Below, one piece after another: positions 15,302 to 23,560 of a stretch of DNA of 64,000 bases (its first letter is position 1; every line of letters starts with the position of its first letter). The DNA comes from Pelagibius sp. Its GTDB lineage: Bacteria; Pseudomonadota; Alphaproteobacteria; Kiloniellales; Kiloniellaceae. The notes beneath the pieces are model-generated. The model ran no database searches. It was not told where the DNA came from and saw nothing but the letters and a program-made list of their open reading frames with translations. The stretch is taken from assembly GCA_028280305.1 (NCBI GenBank), contig JANQMC010000167.1, positions 16,676-80,675 on the forward strand, read 5' to 3'. A program made the translations under genes and the position numbers.

Positions 15302-17449
15302 TCAACCGAGATCCGGCGTTCCCAAGAGGCCAGGAACCGACGGCACCTGATCCAGGGCCCATTTCATCTGCTGCCTTTCAAAGGCAGACAGGTCCCCGGG
15401 GACGACTTTGTTGGACAAGGGAATGCCGCTTTCGATATCGCGAAGCTGCTGATCCAGAATCAGGTCCAACAAGATGCGATGGGCTTCCAGCAGATTGTCG
15501 ATGGTCTCCTCGGAAGCAAGGCTCAGCGCCCGAAAGGCCTTGAAGCGCTCCGGCGTCGAACGGACTGTCAGGCTATGCCGCAAGGCAAGCACCCGGGCGG
15601 CGGAAAACAGCGGCATGATGCCACCGAGCTTCAGGTCGACGCGGCCGTCGCGGGTCTGCAGGCGGCCGAACCAGCCAACCGGCAAATCGAACCGGCTGGC
15701 ATTCAGCGCCAGCAGGTTCAGGAAGGTCCGCGACTTTCCGGCGATTTCCAGGGCTTCCCGGCGCAAGCTGTCGGCCAGTGCGACATCACCGTGCACCGGG
15801 ACCGCATCGAAAAAAATGTCGCAGTTCAAGATATCCTCGGGCCGGGAGCGGGAGATCCACGAGCGGACAGCCTCGCGCCAACCCTCAAGATCCTTGCGCC
15901 AATTGGCCTTTGAGGCCATCACGCCGCCCTTGCAGTAGACCACCCCGGCATCGTTCAGGATGTCGGCGACGCGCTGCCCCAGTTCCTCGAACCATTGATC
16001 GGCGCTACCACCGGCAGCCCCTTCGCTGAAAACGATGGCATTGTCCTGATCCATGGCCAGCAGGCTTTCACCCCGTCCGCCGGAGCCGAGCACAAGCATG
16101 GCGTAAGGCACAGGCGGCCCGCCCTTGCCGTCGCCGGCCATATCACGCTCCGCCAGTTCACAGGCCCGCCGCGTCAAAGCCCGCAACTCCCGCGAGATGA
16201 TGGCCGCAACGTCGCGGGCATCGACATCCTCGTGCACCAGCACCCGGGCAATGGTGGTCAGATCCGACCAGATGCGCCCGAGTTCGGCCGAGCTATCCGC
16301 CGCCTCGATCGAATCGCCGAGAGACACCGCATCTTCAGCGCGCTGGCGCAGCAGGTCGCGGGCGGAGAGCGCACCGACCAGCTCTCCCGACGGATCGGCG
16401 ACACCGAGATGGCGAAAACCCTTGGTGGACATGCGCGAAAGCGCCCGGTAGACGAATTCGTCGCTGCCGATGGTGACCAGGGGAAATTGGCCGAAAGCCG
16501 ACACCGGCTGCTCAAGCGCCGCGGCACCCCTGGCATCAAGAGCCCGCAACACGTCCCGCTCTGTGACGATGCCGTAATTCTCGTCTTTCGACCCGGCATC
16601 TGCAGCAGTGGGCGCAATGAAGAGCGAGCTGACCTTCTTCCCCGCCATCATCGACAGCGTTTCCCGCAGGCTGGCATCAGCCGCCACGACCAGCGGCGGC
16701 GCGGCCATGATGTCCGCAACGCGGTGGCGATAGGGGAAACTGTCGACCTGCGCGAATTCCGCAACACGCGACCGGCCGGGCTCATCATCGCCCCCGACGC
16801 CCTGCCAGCCGGCCTTGGCCTCTTCCTCCAGGCGGGCGGTGAGAGAGCGGCAGCCGCGTTCCGCCTCGGCAAGGGTGGAAATGCCCCGCTTGCGCAGCAG
16901 GGGGATCAAAGACAGGAAAATCTGCGCCGTCAGCACGGCATCGCCGAGGGCGCGGTGACGGTCCCTGACCTTCAGCCCGAGCCAGGCAGCGATGGTTTCA
17001 AGAGAGGGATCGGGCAGGTTGGGACCCAGCAACTGGACCAGGTGCCGCACGCAAAGGCTGCGCGGCGCCTGCCAGGGCATGGCATTCCTTTCATGCTCGG
17101 CCTTGAGGATCGCCAGGTCGAAGCCGATGGAAAACCCGATGACCACCGCCGGTCCGCTCCATTTCACGAAATCCCCCATGGCTTCGGCAAACCCGGGGGC
17201 CGCGGCCACATCGGCATCGCCGATGTGATGGATTTCCGAGGAGCCCGGCGGGATTGCGATCCCGGGATTGACCAGCGCCGAGTAGGTTTCGACCTCCTCT
17301 ATCCAGCTGCCACTCAGGCGCACGGCACCGAATTCGATAACCCGGTCCTGTGTCACATTCAGGCCGGTAGTCTCCGTGTCCAGGACCACCGCCGGCAGGG
17401 CAGCCAGCGGCAAGGCCGAAATACTCGTCTGTGTGCTTACAAAGCTCAT
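15302..17449 (-). CDS. DnaQ-like 3'-5' exonuclease fused to CBS pair and DUF294 nucleotidyltransferase
   Basis: About 715 residues from ATG 17449. Residues 20-200 are a DEDDh exonuclease (Asp24 and Glu26 in DTETTG, Asp111, His165 and Asp170 in HRALGD). A pair of CBS domains follows at about 240-400 (VADIMAAPPLVVAADASLRETL; NYGIVTERDVLRAL; LVGALSARDLLRQ). Then comes a GlnD-like nucleotidyltransferase (GSGGRGESLLAMDQDNAIVF, with the Asp-x-Asp metal pair) and the helical DUF294 C-terminal domain. CBS-DUF294 proteins are often encoded beside acetate-type sodium symporters, as here (gene at 18717). Probably a cytoplasmic nucleotide-sensing regulator; its substrate is unknown. Confidence 0.8.
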   Translation of the reverse strand: MSFVSTQTSISALPLAALPAVVLDTETTGLNVTQDRVIEFGAVRLSGSWIEEVETYSALVNPGIAIPPGSSEIHHIGDADVAAAPGFAEAMGDFVKWSGPAVVIGFSIGFDLAILKAEHERNAMPWQAPRSLCVRHLVQLLGPNLPDPSLETIAAWLGLKVRDRHRALGDAVLTAQIFLSLIPLLRKRGISTLAEAERGCRSLTARLEEEAKAGWQGVGGDDEPGRSRVAEFAQVDSFPYRHRVADIMAAPPLVVAADASLRETLSMMAGKKVSSLFIAPTAADAGSKDENYGIVTERDVLRALDARGAAALEQPVSAFGQFPLVTIGSDEFVYRALSRMSTKGFRHLGVADPSGELVGALSARDLLRQRAEDAVSLGDSIEAADSSAELGRIWSDLTTIARVLVHEDVDARDVAAIISRELRALTRRACELAERDMAGDGKGGPPVPYAMLVLGSGGRGESLLAMDQDNAIVFSEGAAGGSADQWFEELGQRVADILNDAGVVYCKGGVMASKANWRKDLEGWREAVRSWISRSRPEDILNCDIFFDAVPVHGDVALADSLRREALEIAGKSRTFLNLLALNASRFDLPVGWFGRLQTRDGRVDLKLGGIMPLFSAARVLALRHSLTVRSTPERFKAFRALSLASEETIDNLLEAHRILLDLILDQQLRDIESGIPLSNKVVPGDLSAFERQQMKWALDQVPSVPGLLGTPDLG

Positions 17450-17535
17450 TGGCCAGAACTCATTGGCGCTTCCCCCGCCGCGCAACGCGCCGCTTACTAT
17501 AGGGCCAAACGGCCTGTTTCAGGATTTGATCCGGA

Positions 17536-18207
17536 TCAATTGCCCGATGGCCGAAAGCTGCTTAGATCCCCCGCAACACGTGAACTGTCGATACGTTTTT
17601 CAAACTGGGCGCGCACGTCCCGCCAGGCGAACTTGATGGAGTTTTCGACGATTTCCTTGTCTTCACGCTTCAGGTTCGGCGCAATCGGCGCCCATTTGTA
17701 GAGCGCGGCGGGGCTTGCGGTGAAGAGATGCCGCACCGGCAGATCGCTGTACCAATCCACAAAGGCCAGACGCTTTTCGAAATCAGCCAGGGAGTCGGAT
17801 ACCGAGAAAGCTTCGATGTTGCGGGCCTGTTCCGCGTTATCCGCCAGTCCGCGCTTCAGACAGCGAAGCGCCAGGTCACAGTAGACCTTATCGTCCACCG
17901 CCTCGGCCTGCAGGGATCGGATTGCTGCATAGACCGAGAGGTCTGAAAGACAGGCCACATAGATGTTGATTTTGGCGATATCGATGGAGGCAATCAGAAC
18001 GTCATCTTCGAACATACTCGGATAGCGCGTACCCATCCGCGCCTTAAGATAGCCGTAGAGGGACTTTTGAGCGATGAAAGCCGCCCGCGTGGAAACGAAG
18101 GAACACACGCCATCGACGCTGTCGATGGGCCCCGAGTCGCGCCGGATGGTCAAGCGGGCGACAAGCTCCGGGAGAAAAGCAACCACTTTCTTCAGTAACG
18201 GGTTCAC
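17536..18207 (-). CDS. Conserved-looking protein of unknown function
   Basis: 223 residues from a GTG at 18207, which has an AAAAGGGAC site about ten bases upstream. No signal peptide, membrane segment or catalytic motif stands out; it is a mixed-helix soluble protein with several aromatic-rich stretches (QKSLYGYLKARMGTRYPSMF; AFVDWYSDLPVRHLF). It is divergent from the DUF4212/symporter operon and reads toward the exonuclease-CBS-nucleotidyltransferase gene, 86 bases away, so all three may belong to one symporter-control module. No function can be assigned. Confidence 0.7.
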   Translation of the reverse strand: MNPLLKKVVAFLPELVARLTIRRDSGPIDSVDGVCSFVSTRAAFIAQKSLYGYLKARMGTRYPSMFEDDVLIASIDIAKINIYVACLSDLSVYAAIRSLQAEAVDDKVYCDLALRCLKRGLADNAEQARNIEAFSVSDSLADFEKRLAFVDWYSDLPVRHLFTASPAALYKWAPIAPNLKREDKEIVENSIKFAWRDVRAQFEKRIDSSRVAGDLSSFRPSGN

Positions 18208-18436
18208 GCCGCAAAGTCCCTTTTCCGGCGGGGTTCAGCGTGTTGTTTCGCCGCAGCGATCAAGTTCAACCATAGGATCATCGTAGTCGGTACTACTAAG
18301 GTTTTCATTTTCGTACAATCATGATCTACTCCCACTGCTTTGCGTTGAGCGTTCGAGTATTGGGATAGATTCGAGCAAGCACTTGCGAAGTCCTAATGAT
18401 TTAAGCCATCGAAAGACGGCACTAGGGGGAGTAAAC
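18208..18436. promoter_or_regulatory. Divergent control region of the symporter operon
   Basis: A 229-base gap that is clearly more AT-rich than the flanking genes, separating divergent transcription units. It holds the short palindrome GTAGT-CGGT-ACTAC (18283-18296) and an AT-rich stretch at 18300-18320. An AGGGGGAG ribosome-binding site (18424-18431) precedes the DUF4212 start. No -35/-10 pair is convincing by eye. Confidence 0.45.
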
Positions 18437-18700
18437 ATGTCCGACATAAGCAGTGAAGCCAAAGCGCGCCACTGGTCCAGGACCCGTGGCCTGACGATTT
18501 TGGTTCTAGTGATCTGGGCGATCTTCGCCTTCATCCTGCCTTGGAATGCAAAGGCATTGAATGAAATTTCCTTCCTTGGCTTTCCTCTTGGGTACTACCT
18601 GATTGTCCAGGGATCGCTGATCGTTTTCGTCCTGCTGATTTTCTTCCAGAATTGGCGCCAGGATGCGATCGACGATGAAGCCGGCGTCGGCGAAGAATAA
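18437..18700 (+). CDS. DUF4212 small membrane subunit of sodium:solute symporter
   Basis: 87 residues with two hydrophobic helices (GLTILVLVIWAIFAFILPW and LGYYLIVQGSLIVFVLLIFF) and a charged C-terminus. The family is a small partner encoded directly in front of VC_2705-type sodium:solute symporters, as here (16-base gap). The ATG at 18437 is fixed by a strong AGGGGGAG site. It probably assists folding or activity of the large subunit in the inner membrane. Confidence 0.85.
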   Translation: MSDISSEAKARHWSRTRGLTILVLVIWAIFAFILPWNAKALNEISFLGFPLGYYLIVQGSLIVFVLLIFFQNWRQDAIDDEAGVGEE

Positions 18701-18716
18701 GGGGGGCTAGATCGCC

Positions 18717-20534
18717 ATGATTAAAGGGAGCTTTATCGAAAACCTCGGCCGGGTGTATGCGATGTACACCGGCGGTTTTCTCGTCTTCGTCGCGTTGATG
18801 GCCATCCTTGAACAGATGGGTGTCGGTGCCGACACGATCGGCATTCTCTTCGTTGCCTTCACAGTCGTCATCTACGCCTTGATCGGCTGGCTGTCGCGCA
18901 CCATGCAGGTCGATGCCTATTACGTCGCCGGGCGCGAAGTGCCCGCCGTCTACAATGGCATGGCGACGGCGGCGGACTGGATGTCCGGCGCGTCCTTCGT
19001 CGCCCTGGCCGGCGGCATCTACTTCGGCGGCTACGGCTATCTGGGCTTCATCGTGGGCTGGACCGGCGGCTACGTGCTGGTGAACTCGCTGATGGCGCCA
19101 TACCTGCGCAAGTTCGGCTGCTACACGGTGCCGGATTTCATCGGTACGCGTTACGGCGGCAATGTCGCCCGCTTCTGCGCCGTTGTTATCCTGGTGGTCG
19201 CCTCGTTCACTTATGTGACGGCACAGATCAACGCCTCGGGCACCATCGCCGCGCGCGCCCTGCACATCCCGTTTGAGTTCGGCGTCTGGATTGGCCTGCT
19301 CGGTATCCTGCTGTGTTCGATGCTCGGCGGTATGCGGGCGGTGACCTGGACCCAGGTGGCCCAGTACATCGTGCTGATTATCGCCTATCTGGTGCCGGTT
19401 TTCTGGATGTCGAACAAACAGGGCTTCGGGATGATCCCGCATTTCTCCTACGGGGATGCGGTCGCCCGGATCCAGGAGCTGGAACCCCTCGTCAGTCTTG
19501 GGGTTGCGGCAACGGAAAGTGCGCCCTTTGGCGGTGTCAGGATTCTGACCACGCCGCACAACGACCCGCAGGGCGGCATGGACTCCTGGAAGTTCGTCTC
19601 CCTGGCCTTCTGCATGATGGCAGGCACGGCTTCTCTGCCGCACATTCTGATGCGTTACTTCACGACGCCGTCGGTTCGTGCAGCGCGCAAGTCGGTCGCT
19701 TATTCGCTGTTCTTCATCTTCCTGCTGTACTTCACAGCGCCGGCCCTGGCCACGCTGACGAAGCTGCAGCTTCTGGATCCAACCCTGCCGACGGCAATCA
19801 TCGGACAGTCCTTTGAAGCCGTGAAAAGCCTGGCCTGGGTGCAGAACTGGGAGAGCGTGAACATGCTGTGGCTGTCAGACAGCAACGGCGACGGCATCCT
19901 GCAGCTGAACGAGTTCTTCATGCGGCCCGATATCGTCGTGCTGGCAACGCCGGAAATCGCCGGACTGCCTTACGTGATCTCCGGTCTGGTCGCCGCTGGT
20001 GGCTTGGCGGCCGCCATGTCGACCGCCGACGGCCTGCTGCTGGCCATCGCCAACGCCCTCAGCCATGATCTCTACTACAAGATCATCGACCCGAAGGCGG
20101 ACACGAAGCATCGTCTCGTCGTTGCCCGCATCCTGTTGGTGGGTATCGGCTGTGCGGCCGCCCTGGTGGCGAGCCTTCAGCTCACCGGTATCCTGGGTGC
20201 GGTGGCCTGGGCGTTCTGTTTCGCGGCATCAGGCTTGTTCTTCCCCTTGGTTCTGGGGGTCTGGTGGAAGCGGGCCAATACCCAAGGGGCAATCGCCGGT
20301 ATGATCTGCGGTTTCGTTGCGGGTTCGGCCTATCTCTACCTGATCCACAACGGCATCATTGAGCCGATCTATGCGATCGACGGCCTGCGGTTTGCCCTCA
20401 TCGGCATGCCGGTCAGCCTGATCGCCATGGTGGTGGTCAGCCTGATGACCCCGGCACCCGATGCCGAGACCCAGGCGATGGTGGACGAGGTTCGTATCCC
20501 CTCCGGCGGAACGATCCTCGACGCAAAACACTAG
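18717..20534 (+). CDS. Sodium:solute symporter, VC_2705/ActP-like
   Basis: 605 residues with about 13-14 membrane helices. Family text: RTMQVDAYYVAGREVPAVYNGMATAADWMSGASFV near the N-terminus, then FGCYTVPDFIGTRYGG, SLPHILMRYFTTPSVRAARKSV and AMSTADGLLLAIANALSHDLYYK. It resembles the acetate permease ActP, so import of acetate or another short carboxylate with Na+ is the likely role. A soluble loop carries a canonical EF-hand sequence (residues 388-399, DSNGDGILQLNE), which would bind Ca2+. Follows DUF4212 by 16 bases and is closed by a terminator at 20561. Confidence 0.85.
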   Translation: MIKGSFIENLGRVYAMYTGGFLVFVALMAILEQMGVGADTIGILFVAFTVVIYALIGWLSRTMQVDAYYVAGREVPAVYNGMATAADWMSGASFVALAGGIYFGGYGYLGFIVGWTGGYVLVNSLMAPYLRKFGCYTVPDFIGTRYGGNVARFCAVVILVVASFTYVTAQINASGTIAARALHIPFEFGVWIGLLGILLCSMLGGMRAVTWTQVAQYIVLIIAYLVPVFWMSNKQGFGMIPHFSYGDAVARIQELEPLVSLGVAATESAPFGGVRILTTPHNDPQGGMDSWKFVSLAFCMMAGTASLPHILMRYFTTPSVRAARKSVAYSLFFIFLLYFTAPALATLTKLQLLDPTLPTAIIGQSFEAVKSLAWVQNWESVNMLWLSDSNGDGILQLNEFFMRPDIVVLATPEIAGLPYVISGLVAAGGLAAAMSTADGLLLAIANALSHDLYYKIIDPKADTKHRLVVARILLVGIGCAAALVASLQLTGILGAVAWAFCFAASGLFFPLVLGVWWKRANTQGAIAGMICGFVAGSAYLYLIHNGIIEPIYAIDGLRFALIGMPVSLIAMVVVSLMTPAPDAETQAMVDEVRIPSGGTILDAKH

Positions 20535-20560
20535 CGTCAAAGACTGAAATGAGTGAACCT

Positions 20561-20594
20561 CGGGGGGCGGAGATTTCCGTCCCCCGATCTTTTT
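20561..20594 (+). terminator. Rho-independent terminator after the symporter
   Basis: CGGGGGGCGGA-GATT-TCCGTCCCCCG forms an eleven-pair stem (one G-U pair), followed by ATCTTTTT. It starts 27 bases after the symporter stop and separates the symporter from the YggT-like gene. Confidence 0.9.
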
Positions 20595-20649
20595 GGCCCT
20601 GATGTAGTTACACTCGATCCCTTCGATGAGAGCACTTGGATAAGTCCGG

Positions 20650-21003
20650 ATGAGCGACTCGATTGCCTTCCTGCCGCTCTGGGTCCTGGCCCTCGACTAC
20701 GTCCTGGGTGTGATCATGTGGACGCTGATCGGCCGCGTCGCCATGAACCTCTTCCTGCCGGAAGATTCGAACTTCTTCTTCATGAAGGTCTTCGTGAAGG
20801 GGACTAACCCGATCATCCGCGCCTTTCGGCCGATCACGCCGAGTTTTCTGCTCGACCCCCTGGTGCCGCTTTACGTCGCCTGGTTCTTTTTCATGATCCG
20901 CTTTTACCTGATGCCCTGGCTTCTCGGCTATTCGGTCATGGGCATGTTGTCGTTTCCTCTGGAAGGGGAAATCGCCGGCGCGATCTGGGAAACCTTCAAC
21001 TAG
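20650..21003 (+). CDS. YggT-like small integral membrane protein
   Basis: 117 residues with two or three hydrophobic segments (LWVLALDYVLGVIMWTLIG; PLVPLYVAWFFFMIRFYLMPWLL). The central NPIIRAFRPITPSFLLDPLVPL resembles the loop of YggT-family proteins, whose role in osmotic or division control is poorly understood. A GGATAAG site precedes the ATG. It follows the symporter in the same direction but behind a terminator, so co-expression is uncertain. Family assignment is tentative. Confidence 0.6.
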   Translation: MSDSIAFLPLWVLALDYVLGVIMWTLIGRVAMNLFLPEDSNFFFMKVFVKGTNPIIRAFRPITPSFLLDPLVPLYVAWFFFMIRFYLMPWLLGYSVMGMLSFPLEGEIAGAIWETFN

Positions 21004-21082
21004 CCTGCTTGGCCGCAAGGAGACCGCGCAGGGCTGACGCGCATCCGCCAGCCGTGCACAGCTCTTTCAGTACCTCTTTTCT

Positions 21083-21838
21083 TCAGATGCCGCTGCGCTT
21101 TGGCAGGGCGGCATAGAGGTGAACATGAGCAACCTCGGCAAAATCGCCGGGAAGGGCACCATAGGTCTTGCCGTCACTGTGCCAGGCAATGGCCAATCCG
21201 GCGAAAAGATGCTCCCCGGTCAACTGCAGGCAAGGCTTGAATGCCGCGTTGAAGGTCGCGTTTCCGTCATCATCGGCTGTGAAAACCGACTGCGTGCCGT
21301 CGCGCTTGCCGACCGGCAGGTCGTAGGTTCCGATGAAAGGCGTGGTCGGCGGTGACGCCATGAAGAAGTGCCACATGGTGTAAACGCCGTCAGGCACCAG
21401 GCCGGTGAAGTCGACGGACAGATGCCCGGCGCCATCGGCGCAGCTGTATTGGGCCTCACCTTTCGCGTCGAGCCATTCACCCAGGGTGAGGCCAAGCGGC
21501 TGGCCCTTTGGCCAGGGCCCGTTCGCTGTTTCGTCGAAGGGTTCGTGCGCAAGAGGTTCTGCCGCTGCGTAGAGGGGCAGGCTCAGATCCCGGTCGCCCT
21601 TGGTCGGACGAAAGACCTCTCCAGACCCCGGCTCGCGTTCGATCAGGACATCCTGTTCGGCCAGATCATCGTCAATATGACGCTTGAACCGGAAAGTGAG
21701 GCTGACCGGCGCGTCATAGGCGGCCTCGGCCGCAGGCGTGGTAGCCTCTCCCGCCCGAACAACGCCGCCCCCAAAAGCAATTCCCGCGCCTAGGGCAAAC
21801 AGGGCCGAGGTCGTCATCAATAAATTTCTGGAAATCAT
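21083..21838 (-). CDS. Secreted protein of unknown function
   Basis: 251 residues with a signal peptide (LLMTTSALFALGAGIAFGGGVVRAGEA). The mature part is acidic and beta-rich, with two cysteines (YSCADGAGH; FKPCLQL) that may pair, and a histidine-rich C-terminus (AIAWHSDGKTYG; AEVAHVHLYAALP). The pattern 'GHLSVDFTGLVPDGVYTMWHFF' suggests a jelly-roll or CHRD-like metal-binding fold, but I do not recognise the family. It lies 89 bases downstream of the dihaem peroxidase gene on the same strand, so both may act in the periplasm together. Confidence 0.65.
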   Translation of the reverse strand: MISRNLLMTTSALFALGAGIAFGGGVVRAGEATTPAAEAAYDAPVSLTFRFKRHIDDDLAEQDVLIEREPGSGEVFRPTKGDRDLSLPLYAAAEPLAHEPFDETANGPWPKGQPLGLTLGEWLDAKGEAQYSCADGAGHLSVDFTGLVPDGVYTMWHFFMASPPTTPFIGTYDLPVGKRDGTQSVFTADDDGNATFNAAFKPCLQLTGEHLFAGLAIAWHSDGKTYGALPGDFAEVAHVHLYAALPKRSGI

Positions 21839-21927
21839 CTAAAGATCCTTTGCAAAGATGCGGCGACTTATCCGGTTTTTGACTGCAGGGCGAAGGGGCC
21901 GGCAGTCAGGGTCAAATCGCTTGGTAT

Positions 21928-23409
21928 TCAGTCCGGCACCGGCAGGCCGCTGGGCACCGTCTCTGGAACCAGGTCGCTCTGGTCGCGGCTGCGCGGATCG
22001 GTCAGCGAGCTGAGAAAAGCCAGAAGATCCTCAACCTCGTCGTCATCCAGAGGAACCGCCGGCAGTTCGTTGGCTTGCGCGATTGGCTGGCGAAGTGCCG
22101 GGGTCTCTTGCACCCAGGTATCGCGGCGCAGATAGTCGGCCATGCGCTTGGGGTTGACCGCTTCGTAGGTCAATTGCGACCCCTCCGCCGTCGGCTCGAC
22201 AACGATGCCGAGCGCCGGTAGATCCGCCGCGTCCTGGCGGAAACTCTCAAGGGACGACGTGGGATCAAGATGATGCCGAACGACGTCTTCCAGACGGTTG
22301 AAGCTGCCCGCATGTCCCCAGGGGCCGGTCAGTTCAACATTGCGCAGGGACGGCGTCCGAAAGCGGTACTTGTCGGCGTTCTTGAACGTCACACGATAGC
22401 GCCCGAAGTCCTCGAGCCGCCCGGCAAACCCGGTGCTCTGCCAATAAGACTGCTCCCATCCATCGTTCTTGCCCGGTCCGATCTGCGGCATGGCGATGGC
22501 ATGAAACCGCTGATCGGTCTGGAACTTGCCGCTATGGCAGCCGCTGCATCCAGCAGCGCCATAAAACAAGTCCATGCCGCGGCGGACCGCCGCTGTCAGG
22601 TGGGCGGGGTCACGGTCACGGAGATAGCGGTCAAAAGGGCTGTCGTCGGGCCGAAACGCGGTGGCTTCGAAGGCCGCAATGGCGTTGGCGGCATGGACAA
22701 AGCGGATATCTTCGGCAGCGGTGATTTCCGGGAAGGCCGACTTGAAGAGCGTTACATATTCGGGAATCGCCTGAAGGCGCGCCGCCAGAAGCCCCCAAGC
22801 CCCCGTCGGCCCCTCGAGATGATCCAGGGCCACGGCCGTGGCAATCGGGTTTTCGCCTTTGTGCCCGGCCATCTCAACCGGCGACAGCACCGGAAACAAG
22901 GCCTGGGCAGCCAGCACGCTGTCCAGGCCCTGCGGCAGTTTCTCGCGCGCCGGCGTCCAAAAGCCGCTGGGCCAGGTGTGCCGGTGATCGACTTCTACCC
23001 GCCCGTCGTGGTTCAGGCGCTCGAACGCCCTTGCACCGAGAAAGTAGAGCGCCGGGGCGTTACGCGGTACCCGGCCAAGCAACGGCGAAGAGGCGTTGCT
23101 GCGGCGATCCTTGCCGAGACCACTGGCGCCTTCGCCAAGGGAAAGAGAAACCGCATCTGATGTGCCCGTTGTCGGATGATGGCAGGTCGCGCAGGCAATG
23201 TTGCGATTGCCGCTCAGGATCTTGTCGAAAAACAACAGCCGGCCCAGATGGACCTTCGCCTCGGGCGGGCGCCCGTTATCGTAGAAATCCTCATCGGCGA
23301 CCGGCGCGATACCGGCCGCGGGATCCGCCAGGCTTAAGGCGGGCGCCAGGAGCAACAGTGTTATGACGGCAACGGCGGGGAGAAAACGAACGTCGCAAAA
23401 TCGGGGCAT
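21928..23409 (-). CDS. Dihaem cytochrome c peroxidase family protein (MauG/CCP)
   Basis: 493 residues with a signal peptide (VAVITLLLLAPALSLAD) and two CxxCH haem c sites: CATCH at 73-77 and CSGCH at 288-292. The family (bacterial CcpA, MauG) uses a high-potential and a peroxidatic haem in the periplasm to reduce peroxide or oxidise a protein partner. FRTPSLRNVELTGPWGHAGSF near 370 is the conserved segment around the distal haem-iron methionine/histidine loop. The protein is longer than classical CCP (about 330 residues), with an insertion between the two haem domains, closer to the MauG-like branch. Confidence 0.8.
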   Translation of the reverse strand: MPRFCDVRFLPAVAVITLLLLAPALSLADPAAGIAPVADEDFYDNGRPPEAKVHLGRLLFFDKILSGNRNIACATCHHPTTGTSDAVSLSLGEGASGLGKDRRSNASSPLLGRVPRNAPALYFLGARAFERLNHDGRVEVDHRHTWPSGFWTPAREKLPQGLDSVLAAQALFPVLSPVEMAGHKGENPIATAVALDHLEGPTGAWGLLAARLQAIPEYVTLFKSAFPEITAAEDIRFVHAANAIAAFEATAFRPDDSPFDRYLRDRDPAHLTAAVRRGMDLFYGAAGCSGCHSGKFQTDQRFHAIAMPQIGPGKNDGWEQSYWQSTGFAGRLEDFGRYRVTFKNADKYRFRTPSLRNVELTGPWGHAGSFNRLEDVVRHHLDPTSSLESFRQDAADLPALGIVVEPTAEGSQLTYEAVNPKRMADYLRRDTWVQETPALRQPIAQANELPAVPLDDDEVEDLLAFLSSLTDPRSRDQSDLVPETVPSGLPVPD

Positions 23410-23560
23410 GGTAAAGGCTCATTCCCGCGGCTGAGCGGCGGCGTCAGGTATCGCCGATGTCTCATCCGGGGGAAATCGGGCAGCTGTCCCATTCACCGCC
23501 GAAAGCCGAGGAATTTAATGGTACAGCTGTCCCGGTCAAAGTCGCCGCAGGCAACGGATC
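23410..23560. other. Intergenic region with CAGCTGTCCC direct repeat
   Basis: A 151-base gap between the peroxidase start and the fructokinase stop. The 10-mer CAGCTGTCCC occurs at 23481-23490 and again at 23524-23533. It may be part of the peroxidase promoter region (the gene reads leftward from here). Nothing else is recognisable. Confidence 0.5.
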
